From Luscinia megarhynchos (taxonomy: Eukaryota; Chordata; Aves; Passeriformes; Turdidae), in assembly GCA_034336665.1 (NCBI GenBank), contig CM067592.1:34260717-34324716 (forward strand): a stretch of DNA of 64,000 bases. The letters run 5' to 3'. Each line of letters starts with the position of its first letter. Within the stretch, counting starts at the first letter, position 1. The notes beneath the pieces are model-generated. The model made no database searches. It was given only the letters and a program-made list of their open reading frames with translations, and was not told where the DNA came from. Positions 11,301 to 24,591 of this stretch are shown here, piece after piece. Position numbers and translations under genes: made by a program.

Positions 11301-14300
11301 TGTATAGACAAGGAATTAAGGAATATTCTGGATTTGATAATCCCAAAGACATCTTAAAGTTATTTTGGGTTGAAGGTAAAATGGAATTTTCCCAAACTTT
11401 TCAGTGCAGCAAATGTATTTTAATGCTTAGTCAGCACAAATTAAGTATTCTTCATCCTTGCTATATTTTTACCAAAGTGCTTTCTTTTTGGAAAATATTA
11501 CACCCATCCAACTATGCTATTTGCATCATTCTAGCACATCTTTGGCTGATTCATAGGTATTCTTGTAGTTTTTCCTTCAATATCCTATTATGGCTTCTAC
11601 TCAGATTGGAGGGGTTTATGTGGAGCAACAAACTGAAAGCAATGATGATTCCTAGGTTTTCTTTTGGACTGCTGAGCTGATCATGGGGGATGGAACAGCA
11701 TAAATGGCAAGTCTGGCAAATCAGTGATTTGGCATGGAGAAGGGTTGAAATATTCTAGAGTGAATATCCACAGCAAGAGCTATGTAGGAATTGAGAATCT
11801 ATTGAAAACAACCAAGGTGCACTTAGTGGATGATTTCCAAGACAGAGAGGACACAGACAAAACAGAATGTTGCAACTTTAAGACGTCTTTTCTATCCTGC
11901 CTCTCCCCTCTGTTTCTGTGTCAACTTACCTTACAGACACATTTGCAGTTTTTTGGTTCCTCCAGAGCTCTCACGATGCTCTGGATAAATAGCATACATT
12001 TCACAGAAAACATGCATAAATGTAAATTCACCCAAGAGGTTTAAATGGCTCCTTGGGGTTAAATGAAACGGATGTTAATGACCTTCATGTATAGTAAGAA
12101 GCACGGATTTTAAAAATGTCTCTATATACATACAGAATCAAACAGCAGAGCTACCAATTAAATAATAGCATGCATTCCTCCAAATAAGATTTGAATTATA
12201 GACAATATTTTGAACTAGAATCTTGCACAATCAAAAACCTTTCTTCCCCTATTTGGAGTTAACAGGCATTTTGAACAGTAGTGGGGAGGTCTCAAGGACC
12301 ATTATGAAAATGGAGCACACCATCAGAGGAGAGAACAGCGGTGACTCACCACATGGGTGAGACACAGCAGGATCACCATTTGGGACAGAAAGCAAACATG
12401 TAAGATGAGACGATTCCACTACAGGAAGAAGGATGTTAGTGACTTCATACAAGGTAATGTGTATGCAATGGGAACTTGTTTGTATCTTACTTCTTGATGT
12501 GAGCACCCATGCCCTTAAAATCAAATCAAACTGCAACAGCTAGGGAAGAAGTCTATGGCAACGGCCAGCAGAGCGAAAAACACCATTCAGGAAAAGATAA
12601 AAAAATATGCTTTCTAGCAGAAAAATGTAGCCAGAGATATTTTAGCTAGATATTTTCTGGTTTATTGATCACTATTTTTAATTTGTGGCTATTTTATAAT
12701 GTATTTACAAGCTGAAGGTAGTTTGTGGTTTTCCAGACAGAGAGTAAGAGAGAGGACCCTTAGAAGCTTTAAAAGTGATATTTTGTAATTTCTGAGAGGC
12801 ATTAACTTGTATAATTGCCCATAGTATCAAGATCCATAATAGTATATTCCAGAAAGGTTTTTCCACAGTCTTGTGTCTGTGTTTCCAGCACTAAATGTAG
12901 GACAAAGCACTAAGTCACAGATCACTTTTGGTTCGCTAGCCAGCACTCTAAAATCTGATTATAGGAACTTGGGGAATTACCATCAACTGCCTCTTAGAGT
13001 TCACATGACATTTGGGCACCAAGTGACAGAAAACAGCGTGCTCACCTCCTCCCACCATCTGCTGGAGACAAAGGAACTACTTACGGCTTATTCACATGTT
13101 CTGGGATCTCCCACGCCCAAGAGACAACGCCCTCCCCAGTTGGGGGGCTCTTTTCACAGTTTGTACTTCCTGGCTTGAAAGGAAATAACATCTGCCTCTT
13201 TCAGCACTGCTAATAACAGCTTTGAGGTCTTGGCATTCCTTTTTTTGTGTTCTATTTTCAATTATATGGGTTGTATTTTGAAGAATAGAAAGCAAAGAAA
13301 TGAAGAAACCATGATAATTCAGGCAATACTTGTGAATCCTGGATGACATTTCCTCTGTAAGGCAAGCTGGCTTAAAATTAATGCTTTAGCAGAACACTTT
13401 TCTTGGCTCTTGTGTTTGGGCTACAGTGATATTATTTGTGTTATGAATTCACAGGACTTGCATCAATACCAAACCAAACAAACTTCCAACAAAGACAAGT
13501 GGCAAGTCTTAGAGTAACGTGCAACAGAGGCAGATAAATGGTTTGCTCTGCTTTTGAGTCTGCTCAAGTAGCAAGAGGAAGATCCAAAAATCAGAAAATA
13601 TATGCAAAGATATTTCCTTCTAACTTCTCACAGACAGTCTGTAGGTAACCTCACATCTTGTCTCTGGGTCTGAAGAGCAGGTGCCTCTTGTGGAGAGCAG
13701 CATGTGGCCAGTCCATTACTGGAGGAATAGAAACTCTCACTGTGCCCTTGAGGGCTGCTCTGCTCTCTCTTCCCTTCCTTCCCAGGAAAACACCAGCAGC
13801 TTGGTAAGCCACTGCAGCAATGCCTCAGTAACAAACTGTAACATATAGAATAGTGATCTTTGAACATCCAGAAAGGATTACCTGTAATGTAAACCCCTGA
13901 TCCTTGACCTTTAGTTTTTCTGCTATAAAGGTATAAATCTCCAGGTCTTGTACAGCCCAGTCTGTGTTGGGCAGGGGCAGTGTGAGGAGGAGTCAAAAAT
14001 GTTGGTTGGAGAGGAGATAAGAGTAGGTCTTCTACCTCTTAATGTTTAAAATTTAGTAGCACAAGATACTAAACCCAAATATAGAAGAAATTACAAGATA
14101 ATGCACATACAATCTTCATTCTGAGAAGGACATGAAAAATAAAAGAACATGCTAGGTGTTTATCATATCTTTTAATGTACACTGTCTTATGATACTGCAG
14201 TGCTGAAGTGATGCTCCAAAGATGAGGAATTACAACTGAGGAACTCAGGTAAGGAAAAATTGAACAATTAGCTCTTATTTTTTAGTTGCAGCTTGGCTAC

Positions 14301-15698
14301 ATCATTGTTCTTTAGAATCTCTTCTCTTCTTAGTCATCTTTCAAATGAATGCTATTTCTTCATCAGTGTGAGTCAGCTGCCATTGCTGGTTTGCCTTGTT
14401 AAGGATAGGCTGACTTTTTTAAAATGAGCCAGAATACATGGGAAATACATATTTTATGGTCTAAGAGAATTTCTAAAATCCTGGATAAAAAGATCATAAC
14501 TCTATCATCTGAGCAAGTAAATTTCTTTTATGAATTAAAATTAAATCAATTAAAACAGTTGCATAAGGTTTGAATTTCATGCAATGGTCTTTTCAATTCC
14601 AGACAGATCCCATCATCCACAGCACAATTAAATAATGAAAGTGGATATTGTTACACTATTCATGTTACATATTGCATGTTGCAAGTAGAATAATAAAAGA
14701 TCACAAAAAGTGACCTTTGCACACAGAAGATCCAGATATTAGCTTCAAACTTTGGCTCCTACTGGCAGGATGTGTGTAGACAGATTTTTCCAATGGCAAA
14801 TAAACAATGATCAAGGAAAAGTCTAAAAAAGTCTAAAAGTGTAGTTGCATGGCAAGTAACCTGGATTTAAAGAAGCAATAACAGTTTAGCTTAAAAGTTT
14901 AGATGGCACTACTTAATCTTATTACTACATTACTTATTATTAGTACATCTGCCTTTTAAAGATGAAAGAATGACCAAAAATCACATTGACTTGCATTTGA
15001 CTTGTCATGAAAAAAATCTTTTCAAACAAGCATTCTCATATGGTAACTGCAACCATGGGAGAGATCTGATAGACAGATGACAAATAGCAATGGAAAGCTG
15101 GGAAAGAGAGAACTATTAAAACTTTAGGAATGAAAGAACAGGAGAATATTTCAGCTTTAGTAGAGCTGCTGTAATCCTAATGTAATGCATAATCATTCTT
15201 TTGTTGTATTCTCCATATATTAATTTTAGCAAACTTTATGATAATGTTCATCCTACTGAATTCTTTCAAAAATGGCCCACTTTACCTATTTTATCTCATG
15301 AAGATAGCTATTACTCATCACCTTTGGTGCACTTTCTGTCATTTTGTTTCTGCTGTCTACTTTAAAGGAGGAGTATAGGACCAGAACCACTCTACAACAA
15401 AAATATGACCTTACCAAAGACTTATAAACATGTTTTCCATTTTCATGTTCATGTCCTAATATTCCCAAAGTTTTATTTGCTTATTTTATTGCTGCAGAGC
15501 ACTGAATTGACATTTTCAGAGAATTACCCAGAATGACACTGAGTGCTAACAGTCAGTTTAGACATCATTGTCTGTGAGCTCAACATTGTGCCCATCATTA
15601 TTTATTACAAATTAAAATATCAAAACAATGAAAATATTTGAGATTTTGTAAGCCAATCATTTGTTCTTCACTGAAAGGAAGATAACTAGAAAATTAAG
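11301..15698. other. Unrecognised non-coding stretch
   Basis: No gene or transposon is recognised. A 122-codon minus frame at 13628-13996 is proline- and serine-rich with no family resemblance. The sequence around 13630-13990 is somewhat GC-richer than its surroundings. Otherwise this is AT-rich unique sequence. Confidence 0.5.
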
Positions 15699-15770
15699 AT
15701 CATAGAATCATTGAATATCTCAAGTTGCAAAGCAACTATAAAGGTCACAGAGTCCAGCTCCCCAGATCCT
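15699..15770 (-). mobile_element. CR1 LINE 3' tip (very short)
   Basis: On the plus strand the stretch begins atcatagaatcattgaatat and continues with aaggtcacagagtccagctc. This is the reverse complement of a CR1 3' UTR tip: the ATTCTATG-type tail followed by the 'ggactcgatgatc' phrase seen in some CR1 subfamilies. Only about 70 bases remain, consistent with extreme 5' truncation. There is no coding content. The subfamily is not resolvable by eye. Confidence 0.75.
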
Positions 15771-18700
15771 AAATTTAAAATTACTTTCTGTTACTAATAA
15801 CAACTTAAATTATTTTTTCTTCTAGTAATAAAACTAGATTTAGTTATGCTAAAAGACTAAAGACTAACAAGCTTAGAAACTGTATTGCACACAGAATCTT
15901 GTGTATTTCATGACAGTGGAAATAATGTGCTAAATTTGTGTTGATGGTGATAAATGGAGGAAAAAGATCTCTATTCAGGCATATAAGCTTCTATTAATTT
16001 GTTCTCAGTTGCTACAACATTTTTGGCTTTGTCTATGGCAGGATCAATATTACTGATAAAAATCAACAGGTAATGACAGAGTCAAAACCCATTTTAAGAA
16101 AAATGTCTTGCAGCATTCTATCCAATGCACATTACACTGCTGTTGTCCAACCCAATCTTAGGAAATTATCTGTCAGACTATATCCCTCTGTTTTTCAATC
16201 TCACTCTCAGCACGAGGGTCTCTAGGACTTCTCTTGTTGTCTACAGGTTTTTTTAAAACTAATTTTTTCAAGTAGATGATCGGAAGAAATGTGCAAGTGA
16301 CTACTTTCCTACTCAGTCTTGTTTTGATTGGGACCTTTGAATGCTGCTGTGACAGAAATTCCTAATCTATCAGAGATTGTGGGAATAACGTAGCTAAATT
16401 CAGTGGGACAAATCATCAGGATTGAATTTAAGCACATGTACAGCATTTTTTATTTGACTCAGGCCTGCATACTGAATAATAAGAGATGGTGTGGATTAGA
16501 GAGCTGTGGGTTTTATATATAAAAGTACTTGTTTCTCCCCTGACAAAACCGAAATTTGCATTATTCTTTCTATGCAGTCTTCTTATTACCTGTGATCCAA
16601 ATCATTGGCCTATGCAATGCAATACAAAATTTCAACACATTTCACATTTCACATGTATCCCATGCGTTCAGCCATACTAAGTGAGTCTTTGGCATAAGGC
16701 AAAACTAAAACCAAAAATTATTATAAGGAGAATATGATATAAATTCAAAAGCATGTGATGGAGAAATAAATTCAAGTTAAACAACTCTTGATATAGTCAT
16801 AACATGAGTATGGTGGATATAAACTTGCCTTGAAATTACCGTTACATGACATTAAAAAAAATACTTTTTACTAAACTTTCTATACACTGGCTTGAACTAC
16901 AGTCTTGGAAATTTGGGCAAACTCTTCTAGCACTATGGAAAAACGTTCTCAGAAAGTCAGACTATTTGCAAGGATTTGAGGAAAGAAATGAAAATGAGAT
17001 TGTAAAATGAGGTCCTTATGTCACAGATTGTCAAATTTCCCAGTCTCAATCTCCAACACAACTGAAATTGTCAGGAACAGAACTAGACACTGCAAACTGG
17101 ATGGTCTCTCTAGAGAGATTTACAGAATTGCACCGATATCTGTCTTTGTGTTCAGCTTGGTGAAAACCAGAGATAAGAAAGCTTTGTGGACCCAGATTCA
17201 GGAAACTCTCTTCACACTTCACAATGAAGCATAAATATCTAATACTTTCAGATACCTCTTAACTTCCAAAGTTTTTTTTAGTTTTGTTGTTTGTTTTTTG
17301 GGGTTTTTTTCTGCAACTCAAGGTGACTTTCTGTATGTTTATTCTATATTTACTTTTACAAGCCTTCTATATAGATTTCATTGCTTGTGCAGGCAGACAT
17401 AAATTAACTTGAAGTAGAACTTTTGCAACAAATATGGATGGTGAGAAAGAGATGTGGGTCACCATATTTTCACAAAACATATATTGAACAGTTAGTTTCT
17501 TCCTTCTATATACTAACCCGCTGGGGCAAATAATTTTTCAGAAAAAAAAGGAGCATTGGGATTCATCCTAATGTTGTTTGTGCCACTGATAGTAATTTTA
17601 TAATCTCCTCATCCCTTTTTCAAAGATATGCCAGCTGCATGAAGCACTTGGTATATGGGTTTGGTCTCTTGCAAGTTCTAGGAAACGTTTTTTTTTCTTT
17701 ATTGCTGTGGGTTGAGGTCTCAATTTGTTGCAGTCATTGAAGGTACTACATAAGTGAAGAAATTATTATCATGGCTCAGCTCATGAGTGGTAACTTGCTA
17801 GAGACAAAACAGCCTGATGGTTCATCTGGACTTTGTAGGCAAAATAATCTATGGTCTTCGGTTTTTTCCAGAAATTTAAAAGCATTTAAGCTAAATTTTT
17901 TTAAAAAATACCTAATAGAAATTAAAAAATTAATGGAGGCAAGGTATTTAGATTTTGAAACATATTTAGGACAGTTCTGCATATCTCTCACATTTAGGGG
18001 TTGTACTAAAAGAAGGAAATGAGCATTTGGTAGGATCTTGGCATCTTCCTTCCCTATCTCTTTCCCACTACGACTGCGTGATCCAATTGCTTCCAAATGA
18101 GCAGTGAACCTGTTTAATTTGATTAAAAGTAAAACTTTATACCCTTCTTTGACTCTATCAAAGATAAAAAAATAAGATTTTAATCTAGGAGAAGTGAAAG
18201 CAGCACTCTGACACTAGGCACATCTAACAGTCCTTCCAGGGTAATTTTGCCAGATCTCGTCTATTTCTGAACTGTGTGCAGTAACATGATGTGCCCTTCT
18301 CTCTCTTCTCACTCTTTCTTCCCCTCTCTCTTGCTGCCTCTCCCTTTTCACTGAAATGGCACCTAAAGAACAAATTGCCTTCTTTGTCTGAAGCCTGCTT
18401 GTTCACAGTGGGGCTCTTGATCTGAAAAAACTCAGAGATGTCAGGCTGTATAAACACTCAGGGAAAGATATATTTCATAAAGGTTCCCACTCTGGAAAAT
18501 TATATGCTACTTTCAAAATGCTTTGCCACTTTAAAAAGTGTAATTATACCCTTCTCCTTAATGACTGACGTAGCATATGTTTACACATGTTTTAGCTGAC
18601 TTATGACAGTACACAGAAGCACATCATGCATATGATTTCAACAGCTAAAAGATAATGGGACCAACATCAGAACCTGTCTGTTAACACTGCCCAACTATTT

Positions 18701-18866
18701 TTGAACACAAAGTACACCTAGTGCCAATGCTTGTGCCCTCCCTGGCCCTTTCTCTGTGTAATAAATTATGTTGTCATTTTTTTTCCTCTAGTCTGCAATC
18801 CATGTTATGTCAGCCCTTTCAATTCACTTTCAGAATTTTTGTTTGATTGGTTAGTTGTGGTGGGGA
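15771..18866. other. Unrecognised non-coding stretch
   Basis: No gene is recognised. Short protein-like frames occur (for example 75 codons plus at 17007-17234) but without domains. A pyrimidine-rich patch lies at about 18285-18350. A T-rich run lies near 17271-17310. Confidence 0.5.
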
Positions 18867-18950
18867 CTTTTTGTTTATTTTGTGGTTGGCTTTTTTTTTG
18901 TTTGTTTGTTTGTAGTTTTTATTTATTATTTATTTGTTTTGTTTGCTTTA
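18867..18950. repeat. T-rich low-complexity (TTTG/TTTA)n
   Basis: The stretch is built of T-runs with TTTG and TTTA words (tttgtttgtttgt, tttatttattatttattt). Open frames across it translate to phenylalanine/valine/leucine-rich strings and are artefacts of composition. Confidence 0.9.
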
Positions 18951-19140
18951 TTGGTAATTTTTCCTCAATATTTTCTGAATGCTCAATTCATCATGCTGGT
19001 TTGGGCCCCTATTATAGGGGTGAGCTACGGCTTGTAGAATATTTTTATATTTTGGCTTGAAAGAGCTGGATGCAACAGAGAATTGGGTGAATATATCCTC
19101 AAAGGTATGTTGGCTGAGAATTAATATGCTTTATTGTTTT
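18951..19140. other. Short unrecognised spacer
   Basis: Nothing recognised between the T-rich tract and the GC-richer block that follows. Confidence 0.5.
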
Positions 19141-19400
19141 TTACGGGGGGTTACAAACCAGCAAGGTGGTCCCATCCTGACTGCTGCCAGCCAAGCATTG
19201 CTGTCACAGTCATTGCTACCTCCTTTGAAGGTTGTGGGAAGGAATCCAAGACCTGGATATGGAAAGAATGCTGCTTTGTGACCTGCTGAGGAGCTACTGC
19301 CAGGCAGCTCAGTGCAGGGAGCCCACAACAGCAAAGGCTTTCAGCACTCCAGGAAGGCACTTGGGCACAAGGAATTGAATGTTTTGGTTAAGCCACGGCT
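19141..19400. other. GC-richer block of unknown origin
   Basis: The block starts after a ggggggtt run and is richer in G and C than its flanks. Frames of 67, 69 and 74 codons overlap on both strands without domain resemblance. It could be an old transposon remnant. Confidence 0.2.
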
Positions 19401-22400
19401 ACCAGGAAGCTTTTAAGATGCAGACATAAGTAGAACCGGGCCCTTGTTCACACTTTGTGAAAAAGATACTAAACAAACATAGGACCATCTGATCTCCTAC
19501 TGTCTGGGTCTCCAGGGTTGGGAGATCTATTGAGAAATAGAGCTCAGTCTCTTAAGGGAGAAATTGCTTCACTAAACAGGTGTTCTGGCAATTCTGAAGC
19601 ATACAATAGTGAAAATATTTTTGCACAATTTTGGTCTTGCTAATACAACAATACAAACTATTTAAAACTAAAATCTAACATTACTAAAGCATGGGACCAA
19701 AAAACTGTAGAAAAATGTTCCTGATCATCTCTACTGCTACCACACACATTCACTAGACTGTCCTGCCCAGCTAACACCCTCCCAACAGAAGCATTTCTGT
19801 TAGTTATCACAACTAAAACACATGGACAGCTGCTTAGAAATAAAGAAGCAAACAATTACCTAAACTGACAGGGCTGACAATGCACATCTAGGCAAGACAG
19901 GACATTAGTCTAGCAGGCAGGATCAATGTGCTTTCCCACTTGTGTATTCCTGTTACACTGCCTTCCTCTTTTCAAGATTAGCTAATTTTTTTTGTATTTT
20001 CTATACCCAAACCATGAGCTTTGGCATTTCTTTGTAAAATACCCTCCAGAGAAATGAAAACCCCTTGTGTTCTTAGTGATTCAGATCAATGGTACCTTTT
20101 ACAAAAGCTTCTCAAAGACAAAGATGTAATAACAGATAACCTGACATAAACATCTTCAGAATATAAACACTGTTCAACAAACTTTTGGGAGACTGCCATG
20201 TGATGATTGCCTCTTCATCAGTGTACCTTTCTGGCAACACAAACCTATGAACCCAAAAAATCAACTGATGTCTGAGGAAAAGGGGTTGAATTCAGAGTTT
20301 GTGTGGGGTTGTATCGCTGCACTGAAGTCAGTAGAGAGTATTACCACACCTTAGTCAAGGTAACTGATTAAAACAAAGTTGAGTATAAGTTATATGATAA
20401 AAACAATAAAACATACTTGTTTAATCATTACAGAACCAGTGAAGTTACCTCTCACACCCTTTGGAAACAGAAAGCCAGTGAACTTGTCTAGGACTAATAG
20501 TGATTATTTGCCCGGACAAGCCAATCAATCACTGAAATAGATTTAATTTGTTTCTAAGGTAGAAGTGGGAAATTTTGCATTCACAGTGGTCAGTGGCTGT
20601 GAACTCTTCCAAAACAGCTTTCTGGGGCCAATCTCATTTTGTGCCATGCAAAAGTCAAACAAAGTCAATGTTTCTCACTAACAATGTCCCACTGCTCAAA
20701 GAAGAGCAATTCCCTAAGGTATGCTAATTTATTTACTGCTTTCACTTTCCTTAGCAGGAAATTTCCTTAGCCAAATGTATTTGAATATCTCTGATCAGTT
20801 CAAATGTAATTAAAAGTGCCCCTAAGAAAATACCTTTCTCTTTAAAAACCAGTATACATCTGAAAAATCAAATTGGAAAAAAATTACAAAGAAGGTCAAA
20901 TTTTTTAGAAAGAGTAACAACTTTTTTATTGGAACTTTTGCTTCTGCACATCCTGTGATAAGAATGTGACTTCTAAGAAAGGTGCTTTATTGTATCAATC
21001 TTAAATTGTTGATAAGAATTTGGGTTGTCATACTTTTTGTATGCTTGCATTGTATCTATAAAACATTTGGTTTTAACATGATGATGAAATTCTATTAACA
21101 CTTTAGCAAACCGCAGGCATCTAATTTATTTACATTTGTAGTTATAACCCACATGCCTGAGCATCTAATGACTCTCAGGTGATGAATACTATGTCAGTGT
21201 GAGCTGAAGTGGCAGTGTCTCCAAAGTCCATGTCACTCACTGAGTTGTCTAAATATTGATTTAAGTTTTTCACTTCAGACACTTTAGTCTGATAACTTTG
21301 TCCTTAACTGGTACCTTCATCTCCATCCATCCAGTGCTAAAGATACCAGGAAAAAATAATTATTCACTTGATTTTTCTCCCACTTAAGTTTCTCCAACTA
21401 TTTTACAATGTTCTCCTGATGTCCTTTTTCCTTTCCACTGTCACTTAACAGTTTCCACTAAAACATGTTGTTGAATATATCAAAAGAAGATTATCCCTAA
21501 TTTTAAGCCTTTATGGTTCCACAAACCAAATACATTTTTTCACTGGCTTGTACTCTTGGTCAAACTAAAAAAAAAATAAATCAAAAATCCAATGTCATGG
21601 ACATTTCCCTGTCTTTATTCCTGTCTCTCCTGTCTATATTGATTTTTAACTCAGATGATGACCATATCAAGCTTTATGCAACTGGTATCTCTGAGCAGTC
21701 TGCACTGTACTGGTGTAACCAACATCAAGAAGTTTTAGTTGTCCATTCTTCTGACATGTAACTTTGCACATAGATTGCCTCTGTCTAGACTTACCCTCTT
21801 TAGAGAAATGTCTTAATAGTAAATTGGTCAACTTGCACCTTCTCACCTTTCAGGGCTATAGCTTCTTAATTAGCAGTAGAAGTCAAGGTGACAGAAATAT
21901 ACACATGATAAGACACCAGGTTTTCAGTTGAGAAAAAGTCTGCCCACCCAAAGAGTGTGTGATATGTGGTACAAGCACAACTTGTGATCTTCAGCCTATT
22001 GACCTCTATAATACGATTGACAGTCCCTAAGTGAGCCCATGCTCAGGTGCCAGTCTTCTTTACTGTCCATGCTAGATGGTGTTGAACATGGTGAGGATTT
22101 AGCAAGGTTTGCATGCACTCTGTCTTCATTTCAAAAGCACTTGGGGAGAAAGTCTTGGCAGTGGTTAGAAGAATGACAGTTGAATAGAAAAGAGACTACC
22201 TTGGCACCAAATCAGTGTGCAGTGAGGACAGAGAGATGCCAAGAAACAATGAATCCTGGTTGGTGAGGACAGGAAAATAAAAATCAGGTGCTGCTTTTGG
22301 TTGTTTCTCTGTAGAGAAACAGGAGTTACAGGTGTATCTCTATCACCTATGTTCTGAAAATGCTAATAAGGGAAAGAGAAGATATCAAGGAGTACCCTAA

Positions 22401-22569
22401 ATTTTATATGGTGAATTGAAAACAATGTTCTAAACTTATAACACTTAACTTACTTTGGTACAAATGAATAAACATTCATTTACCCAAGTGGACAAAAAAA
22501 AAAAGACACTAAAAGGAAGAGTTCTCCTGCTGCTGTATTCTCAGAGTATTAGGATTCACCTTCTAGGTT
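19401..22569. other. Unrecognised non-coding stretch
   Basis: No gene, RNA gene or transposon is recognised. The sequence is AT-rich with a short A-run at about 22494-22504. The longest frame (82 codons, 21513-21761 plus) has no known domain. Confidence 0.55.
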
Positions 22570-23590
22570 GACTTTGACAATGGTGAAATGAGCAACGAGC
22601 ACAACTGATTTTTTGGCATTGCATGGCAGGATTTTGGTAGTGGCCGGGCTGCAGGGGGAGCTTCTTTGAGAAGCTGCCGGAAGCCTCCCCCATATCTGAC
22701 CGAGCCAGTGCCAGTCAGCTCCAAATGGACTTGTGGATAGCCAAATCTGAGCCTATCAGCAATGGTAGTAATGGCTCTGGGCTAACGTGTTCAAGAAAGG
22801 AAAAACTTACTGCACAAAAGCAAGTAGCAGACAGAGAAGATGGTGAGAGTATGTGACAGAAATGGCTCTGCAGACACCGAGGTCAGTGAAAAAGGAGGAG
22901 GCGGGGGTGTTCCTGGCACCAGATCAGAGACCCTGCAACCCACGGCGAAGACCACGATGAGGCAGCATGTCCCCTGCACTCCATGGAGGTCCCTAGTGGG
23001 TCCATCTGGAGCCCATGGAGGACTCCAGACTGGAGCAGATGGATGTTTGAAGGAGATTGTGACCCCATGGAGAGGGAGTCCATAATTCAGCTGATTTGCA
23101 GGCAGGATTTGGAACCCCACAGGTGATCCTCACTGGAATGTTTTGTTCCAAAGTTGCCTCGCCCCATGGAAGGTACTCACGCTGGAGTAGTTAATGAAAA
23201 ATTGCAGCCTATAGGAAGGACTCACATTCGAGGAATCATTAATGACTGCCACCTGTGGGAGGAACCCTACATGGGAACAGAGGAATAGTGTGAATTGTCC
23301 TCTTAAGAAAGAAGCAGCAGCAAAGGCAACATGTGATGAACTGACCATAACCATAACCCCTGTCCCTGTGTCCTTGCACTGCCTGGGGAAGATTTGGAGA
23401 ACTGAGAAAAAAATCGAGGCTGATAAGAAGGGAGGAGTGGTGGGAAGGTGGTTTTAAGCTTTGGTTTTATTTCTTATTATCTTTCTCTCATTTGATTGCA
23501 ATGAATTCAATTTTTTTTCCCTAAGCTGAGTCTGCCCATGACAGTAACTGATGAGGGATCTCTGCCAACTTTCTTGCTCTTAGGGAATAG
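22570..23590 (+). mobile_element. Old avian ERV LTR-like element with subrepeats
   Basis: Seen: an about 1-kb GC-richer block in AT-rich flanks. It contains phrases I know from abundant bird LTR-type repeats, such as gagcaacgagcacaac, tccaaatggacttgtgg, acatgtgatgaactgacc and ggttttatttcttattatct. The middle holds diverged subrepeats of about 45 bp, each with a 'ccatgga..actcac..ggag' core (22980-23258). Near the 3' end, aatgaattcaatt sits where the family normally carries an AATAAA-type poly-A signal, so that signal appears mutated. The usual final portion after 'gatctctccc' is missing, so the copy is 3'-truncated. No viral genes are present. Family assignment is from memory, and I do not name a subfamily. 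Confidence 0.72.
23169..23258 (+). repeat. Two ~45-bp tandem subrepeats inside the LTR-like element
   Basis: Unit one (about 23169-23213, starting ggaaggtactcacgctggag) and unit two (about 23214-23258, starting ggaaggactcacattcgagg) share the order: actcac, a gag core, then ttaatga and a tgcc/tgca block. Weaker relatives lie upstream at 22980-23080. Internal tandem units of this kind are known in several avian LTR families. Confidence 0.65.
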
Positions 23591-24591
23591 ATCTGTAACG
23601 CAAAAATAAATAAAAGGCGGATGTTAGAAAAACTCCTTAGTAATTTTACCTTCATACTGTAAACATAACAGTTGACACTGTGAGAGTGAGTTTATGCGGA
23701 CTCTCATTTTTGTGATGTTATTTTTATGTATTCGCAACATATTGTTTCAAATGACCTGGAACAGCAGATGCTGTTCTGAGATTGAACTTCCTAAAATACA
23801 CTGTCTACTCTAAAATTACTCCACCTTTCCTTTCTTTGCTCTTTTTCTTACTACTTAGATAGGAATTATCTTTGGAGGTGACACATCAGCAAGAAATGCT
23901 TCTACTATAAAATAGATACAAATTGTATTCTTGTGAGAATTTCATATCTAATTTGAGTATGTAATTTGAGAGAAGGAATTTTGAATAAGTAGAAACTTGT
24001 AACATTTATGTGAATGTGTGAATTTATTTTGAATGATGTTCTCAAATCTGTAAATGTTTAAAGATTACATACTTCTTAGAAAGTTATTTTCAAGCAATTG
24101 ATGTATAAATTATTACTACAGCAGAAATAATTTTCAGAGAAACACAAAAGAAAAATTTGCTGTTTTGAATAATGGTAATGGCAAGCAGTGTGAAATTTTG
24201 AACTGAAAATATGTAAATATTTCTTTTAAATAGTATCCTATTTTTGGAGAATGGGAGTATGGTTTTATTTTCATTTATAATCTGTTTAGTAATTTTCTTT
24301 ACAGTTTAAAGGACCTTGCAGACAAAGATGGCAATTGATGGTTCTTTGAGATACTCTGCCTTTGTTGCCCTCCTGTAATTGATAATAAAATTATGAGTCA
24401 TCTAGAGTGCAGAAAACAAAAGAAATACTATATTCTTGGTGTGAAGCTTCAAAAATATTAACTACTTTTTTAAATCTTATTAAATTCAAAACTTGCAAAC
24501 ACTCTTAGCATTGAAATATTCAACAGGTTTTCAACCTCTTTGTATTGCTTGCAATGCAGGATGTGACCAGAAATGTGTATTCTATCACATC
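23591..24591. other. AT-rich spacer between two LTR elements
   Basis: No retroviral internal region (gag, pol or env) or other gene is recognisable. The flanking LTR-like elements belong to different families, so this is host sequence and not the body of a provirus. Confidence 0.65.

Noticed and set aside
11201..11680. 159-codon plus frame as a gene
   Set aside because: No domain, a start in a CAGC-rich patch and a hydrophobic T-rich remainder; nothing supports an exon.
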